Below, one piece after another: positions 6,615 through 8,492 of a stretch of 8,492 bases of DNA; the stretch's first letter is position 1, and every line of letters begins with the position of its first letter. The stretch is from an uncultured Selenomonas sp. (GTDB lineage: Bacteria; Bacillota; Negativicutes; Selenomonadales; Selenomonadaceae), in the NCBI GenBank assembly GCA_937915915.1, contig CALGGN010000376.1, positions 1-8,492 of the forward strand. The letters run 5' to 3'. The translations under genes and the position numbers were made by a program. Below the pieces are notes generated by a model, which saw nothing but the letters and a program-made list of their open reading frames with translations, did not search any database and had not been told where the DNA came from.

Positions 6615-6647
6615 ACCCCGCGGGTAAGGACTTTCCGCGGGGTTTTT
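6615..6647 (+). terminator. Intrinsic terminator after the kinase gene
   Basis: ACCCCGCGG (6615-6623) pairs with CCGCGGGGT (6635-6643), loop of 11 bases, followed by TTTT. It begins 12 bases after the kinase stop. The minus-strand side lacks a T-run after the hairpin, so it probably serves only the plus strand. Confidence 0.9.
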
Positions 6648-6674
6648 GCTACAATAAAAGAAGCTTCAAGAATC

Positions 6675-6908
6675 TCACCGTGACTGCTTAGAGGATGGGT
6701 AGGGCTCCTTCTGATCCGTCAGGCCAAGGAGGTAATCCGTGCTTGTGCGGTGGTAACGGGCAAGCCGGATAAGAACCTCCGTGGGGATGCTTCGTGAGCC
6801 GATCTCGTAGTAGGAGTAGGATACCTGGCTGCAATTCAGATAGTCCGCCATCTCCTTCTGCGTCAGGTCCCTGTCCTCGCGCAGTGCGCGGATACGTGGA
6901 TAGCGCAT
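6675..6908 (-). CDS. Small XRE/Cro-CI-type HTH repressor (minus strand)
   Basis: A 77-residue protein, almost entirely one helix-turn-helix domain: MRYPRIRALREDRDLTQKEMADYLNCSQVSYSYYEIGSRSIPTEVLIRLARYHRTSTDYLLGLTD. The recognition-helix region is NCSQVSYSYYEIG. The ATG at 6908 is chosen over the one at 6914 because AAAGG lies 9 bases before it. It diverges from another XRE gene (7083) across a 174-bp region with palindromes, the layout of a phage or ICE switch. A -10-like TATACT (forward 6931-6936) lies 22 bases upstream. It ends tail-to-tail with the kinase. The target is unknown. Confidence 0.87.
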   Translation of the reverse strand: MRYPRIRALREDRDLTQKEMADYLNCSQVSYSYYEIGSRSIPTEVLIRLARYHRTSTDYLLGLTDQKEPYPSSKQSR

Positions 6909-6930
6909 GGGCATCAACCTTTCTGGGAAA

Positions 6931-6984
6931 AGTATACCCAACGCAGCCCTTCTGAATTGACTTTTAAAACAAATTGTTTTAAAA
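6931..6984. promoter_or_regulatory. Promoter and 23-bp palindromic operator between the divergent XRE genes
   Basis: TTTTAAAACAA (6962-6972) and TTGTTTTAAAA (6974-6984) form a perfect 11-bp inverted repeat around one central base. A nearby GTTTT/AAAAC pair (6976-6980, 6987-6991) could be part of a second half-site. A minus-strand -10-like TATACT lies at 6931-6936. The palindrome sits about 25 bp upstream of that -10, where an operator for either HTH protein would be expected. Confidence 0.6.
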
Positions 6985-7011
6985 TTAAAACGAATGAAAA
7001 AGTACGGAAAA

Positions 7012-7031
7012 TATGTGGAAATCACCACATA
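7012..7031. promoter_or_regulatory. Second inverted repeat in the XRE intergenic region
   Basis: TATGTGG (7012-7018) and CCACATA (7025-7031) are perfect inverted repeats around a 6-base spacer, 50 bp upstream of the plus-strand XRE gene. Its sequence differs from the AT-only palindrome at 6962, so the two XRE proteins may bind separate sites. I see no convincing -35/-10 pair for the plus-strand gene. Confidence 0.45.
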
Positions 7032-7082
7032 GGGCATATTTTGATTGAAACGGTGAGATAGTATCACGGGAGGAGGTACAGC

Positions 7083-7277
7083 ATGAATCCGGTTCGCGAA
7101 TATCGCCTGCGAGAGAATATGACACAGGACGAACTGGCCCGACTGCTCGGAGTAGACCGCTCCAACATTGCGAAATGGGAGGCGGGAGTACACAAGCCTC
7201 ATGCGGATATGCTGGTGCGTCTGTCCCAGATCACGCAATGCTCTCTGGATGAGATTTTGGGGAAATGGGATGAATAA
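7083..7277 (+). CDS. Small XRE/Cro-CI-type HTH repressor (plus strand)
   Basis: A 64-residue single-domain HTH protein, MNPVREYRLRENMTQDELARLLGVDRSNIAKWEAGVHKPHADMLVRLSQITQCSLDEILGKWDE. TQDELARLLGVDRSNIAKWEAG is a textbook Cro/CI-type HTH. The ATG at 7083 follows GGGAGGAGGT (7068-7076) at 6 bases, a very strong binding site. It is divergent from the minus-strand XRE gene and only 17 bases ahead of the broken phage-type gene at 7295, so the two form an operon. It could be the Cro-like partner of the switch. Confidence 0.9.
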   Translation: MNPVREYRLRENMTQDELARLLGVDRSNIAKWEAGVHKPHADMLVRLSQITQCSLDEILGKWDE

Positions 7278-7294
7278 AAAGGAGGAAGGTCGGC

Positions 7295-8011
7295 ATGAAA
7301 TACACCGTGCATCGTGCCTTGGCAATGCTCAAGACCACAAAGGCACGCATCACCAAGGAACTGGCATCGGATGAGCCGTTCGTCCGAGTGGCGCGAGGGT
7401 AAGATGGCAACGTCAATGGCATTCCCGTTGCGGAAATTAGGCGTAGCATCCAAGGGCGCTATGACAGGATCACGGCACTCATCAGCAATTACAGAAAGGT
7501 CAAGGCCGCAGTCATTCGGAGCAATGCGGGAGTCGCTGCCGACACGGAACTGCGAAGAGCAAAAGTCGCCGGTCAGTCGTTGACCGTAGCGGAGATTATC
7601 GAAATCAGCGACAGCATCTACGGCATGGGAAAGAAAGGCAGCTTCGGTAGCAAGTCTGCCGGATTCAAGGCAAGCCTGTTAGAAAAGCTCAAGAAAGATT
7701 ACGCCGATGCACAGCAGGAGTTCTCAGACCTTCAGGATCGGGTAGATGCCGAAGTGCTTCAGTACATCAAGGCACTGTCTGTAAAGAAGGATACCGAGTA
7801 CATAGATGAAGCGGCGAAGGCAACCATTGAGGCCACAAGCAAGATGCTTCACAAGCAAAAAGACCCCATGTTTATTGATCCGCTGAAAATTGCAGAAAAG
7901 ATTACAGCACTGGAAAACGAAATAGAAGAATTCGTCACGGAGGCAGATGCCGTGCTCTCCGAGCAAAACGCATTGACAACGATTGAAGTTGATTTGGCAG
8001 ATATTCAGTGA
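7295..8011 (+). pseudogene. Phage-type conserved protein (DUF6847-like) interrupted by in-frame TAA
   Basis: The ATG at 7295 follows GGAGGAAGG closely and gives MKYTVHRALAMLKTTKARITKEL... for 35 residues, then TAA (7400-7402). The same frame continues without break to TGA at 8011: DGNVNGIPVAEIRRSIQGRYDRITALISNYRKVKAAVIRSNAG...TVAEIIE... and ends in a helical, coiled-coil-like tail (KITALENEIEEFVTEADAVLSEQNALTTIEVDL). The segments IT.LI..YRKVKAAVI.SNA and SLTVAEIIEI resemble a family common in phages and ICEs that I recall as DUF6847; the name is from memory. AAA or CAA is the likely ancestral codon. The ATG at 7625 lacks a good binding site, so the C-terminal part is probably not made separately. 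Confidence 0.75.
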
Positions 8012-8492
8012 CAAGGTTGGATAAGTTGTCGAAAAGTTGAGCTGTGGCTTCTTTCATGAGGCCAAGGCATTGGATACATGCCCGGAACAGGCATGGGAAA
8101 TGAATTATTGAGGGATGCCGGTCATCCCTCGACCTTAATGGAAAGTTCAACGAAAAAAGGAAAAATCTGAACGATCAAAGTGAAAAGTTCATTCCGTAAA
8201 AGCTCAAGGAAAAAAGTTCAAAGAGAGATATATGTTAACGATGGAAGAACCATCATGAAGCATGCGTCTCACAGAAAATCCTGCACCAATAAGCTGAGGC
8301 ACTATCCTTGCCGAAACTTGCTTGCAGGCTGGCAACTTGTCCATTTCTAAATGAAGGTTATACCGAGGATGATGTATAGAAATTGATAATTGAGAATCCC
8401 ATGGAAATCGCCGATTTATATTAAAGAATTTCCTAGTCACAATCATTCATGTTTTTACCGATATGTGCCTGCAAAACGTGCCGCATCTTGCA
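8012..8492 (+). ncRNA. Candidate large structured non-coding RNA, 3' end outside window
   Basis: No convincing gene lies in these 481 bases, but paired segments are dense. TGGCTTC/GAGGCCA is at 8045-8064 and CATGCC/GGCATG at 8077-8095. GAGGGATG/CATCCCTC (8110-8130) is flanked by ATTA/TAAT (8104-8139). GATGG/CCATC (8240-8254) sits within GAGA/TCTC (8223-8270). TTGCC/GGCAA spans 8308-8335, ATTTCTA/TAGAAAT 8343-8383 and GGAAAT/ATTTCC 8403-8433. They are joined by A-rich linkers. This looks like the 5' part of a large ornate RNA such as the phage-associated ROOL or GOLLD classes; ROOL fits the size and setting best, but I cannot confirm it from memory. The RNA could be made from the upstream operon, as no promoter is obvious. 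A decayed, non-transcribed stretch is the alternative. Confidence 0.4.
8033..8220 (+). repeat. Four dispersed copies of AAAGTTSA
   Basis: AAAGTTCA occurs at 8142-8149, 8184-8191 and 8213-8220, and AAAGTTGA at 8033-8040, each preceded by one to several A or GA. The copy at 8182-8191 sits in TGAAAAGTTCA, itself an imperfect inverted repeat, and TGAAC (8168-8172) can pair with any GTTCA. They may be repeated loop or linker motifs of the RNA candidate, or protein-binding iterons. Confidence 0.5.

Noticed and set aside
1768..8011. Genetic-code reassignment as the cause of in-frame stops
   Set aside because: The two interruptions use different codons (TAG and TAA), while TAA is clearly a normal stop for vapB, the kinase and other genes here.
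8204..8446. Minus-strand ORF of 80 codons in the RNA-like region
   Set aside because: No good ribosome binding site and no recognisable domain; it crosses several hairpins and looks accidental.
8012..8492. RNase P RNA, tmRNA, SRP RNA or tRNA in the terminal region
   Set aside because: None of the hallmark conserved segments of these RNAs was seen, and no cloverleaf could be found.

Overview
The window looks like an accessory (mobile-element-like) stretch of a Bacillota chromosome. A Negativicutes member such as a Selenomonas-type rumen or gut anaerobe is my best guess. The reasons are strong AGGAGG-type ribosome binding sites, mid GC content, two Rpn-type nuclease/transposase genes, a VapBC pair, a DUF932 gene and a phage-type gene-plus-structured-RNA end. 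The taxonomy is inferred from protein style alone.

Layout. Positions 1-732 (minus) hold most of an Rpn-family PD-(D/E)XK gene whose C-terminal end, rich in GRAE repeats, runs off the window. Positions 923-1526 (minus) hold a vapBC toxin-antitoxin operon with overlapping inverted repeats upstream. A leader with a 14-bp palindrome and two hairpins then precedes a DUF932 gene (1768-2880) cut by an in-frame TAG. After a terminator come an unrecognised gene (2977-3504, possible paired frameshifts near its end) and a second, intact Rpn-family gene (3538-4365) with a very strong terminator. A small ORF (4520-4687) runs tail-to-tail into a divergent pair: a helix-turn-helix regulator (4626-5057, minus) and a membrane-anchored Ser/Thr kinase (5127-6602) with a DFD motif in place of DFG and an uncharacterised C-terminal domain. 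Next are two divergent small XRE repressor-like genes (6675-6908 minus, 7083-7277 plus) around a 23-bp palindrome, resembling a phage lysis/lysogeny or ICE switch. The second repressor is followed by a phage-type coding sequence (7295-8011) broken by an in-frame TAA. The last 480 bases contain no convincing gene. They hold a series of GC-rich hairpins joined by A-rich linkers with a recurring AAAGTTCA motif, and I read them as the 5' part of a large structured non-coding RNA.

How it fits together. VapBC, the paired HTH switch, the DUF932 and phage-type genes and the Rpn genes are all typical of integrated elements. Two in-frame nonsense codons and one probable frameshifted tail within 8.5 kb suggest a decaying element (or base-level assembly errors). 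The HTH-kinase pair, the vapBC operon and the second Rpn gene look intact. The most novel candidates are the terminal RNA-like region and the HTH/kinase signalling pair.
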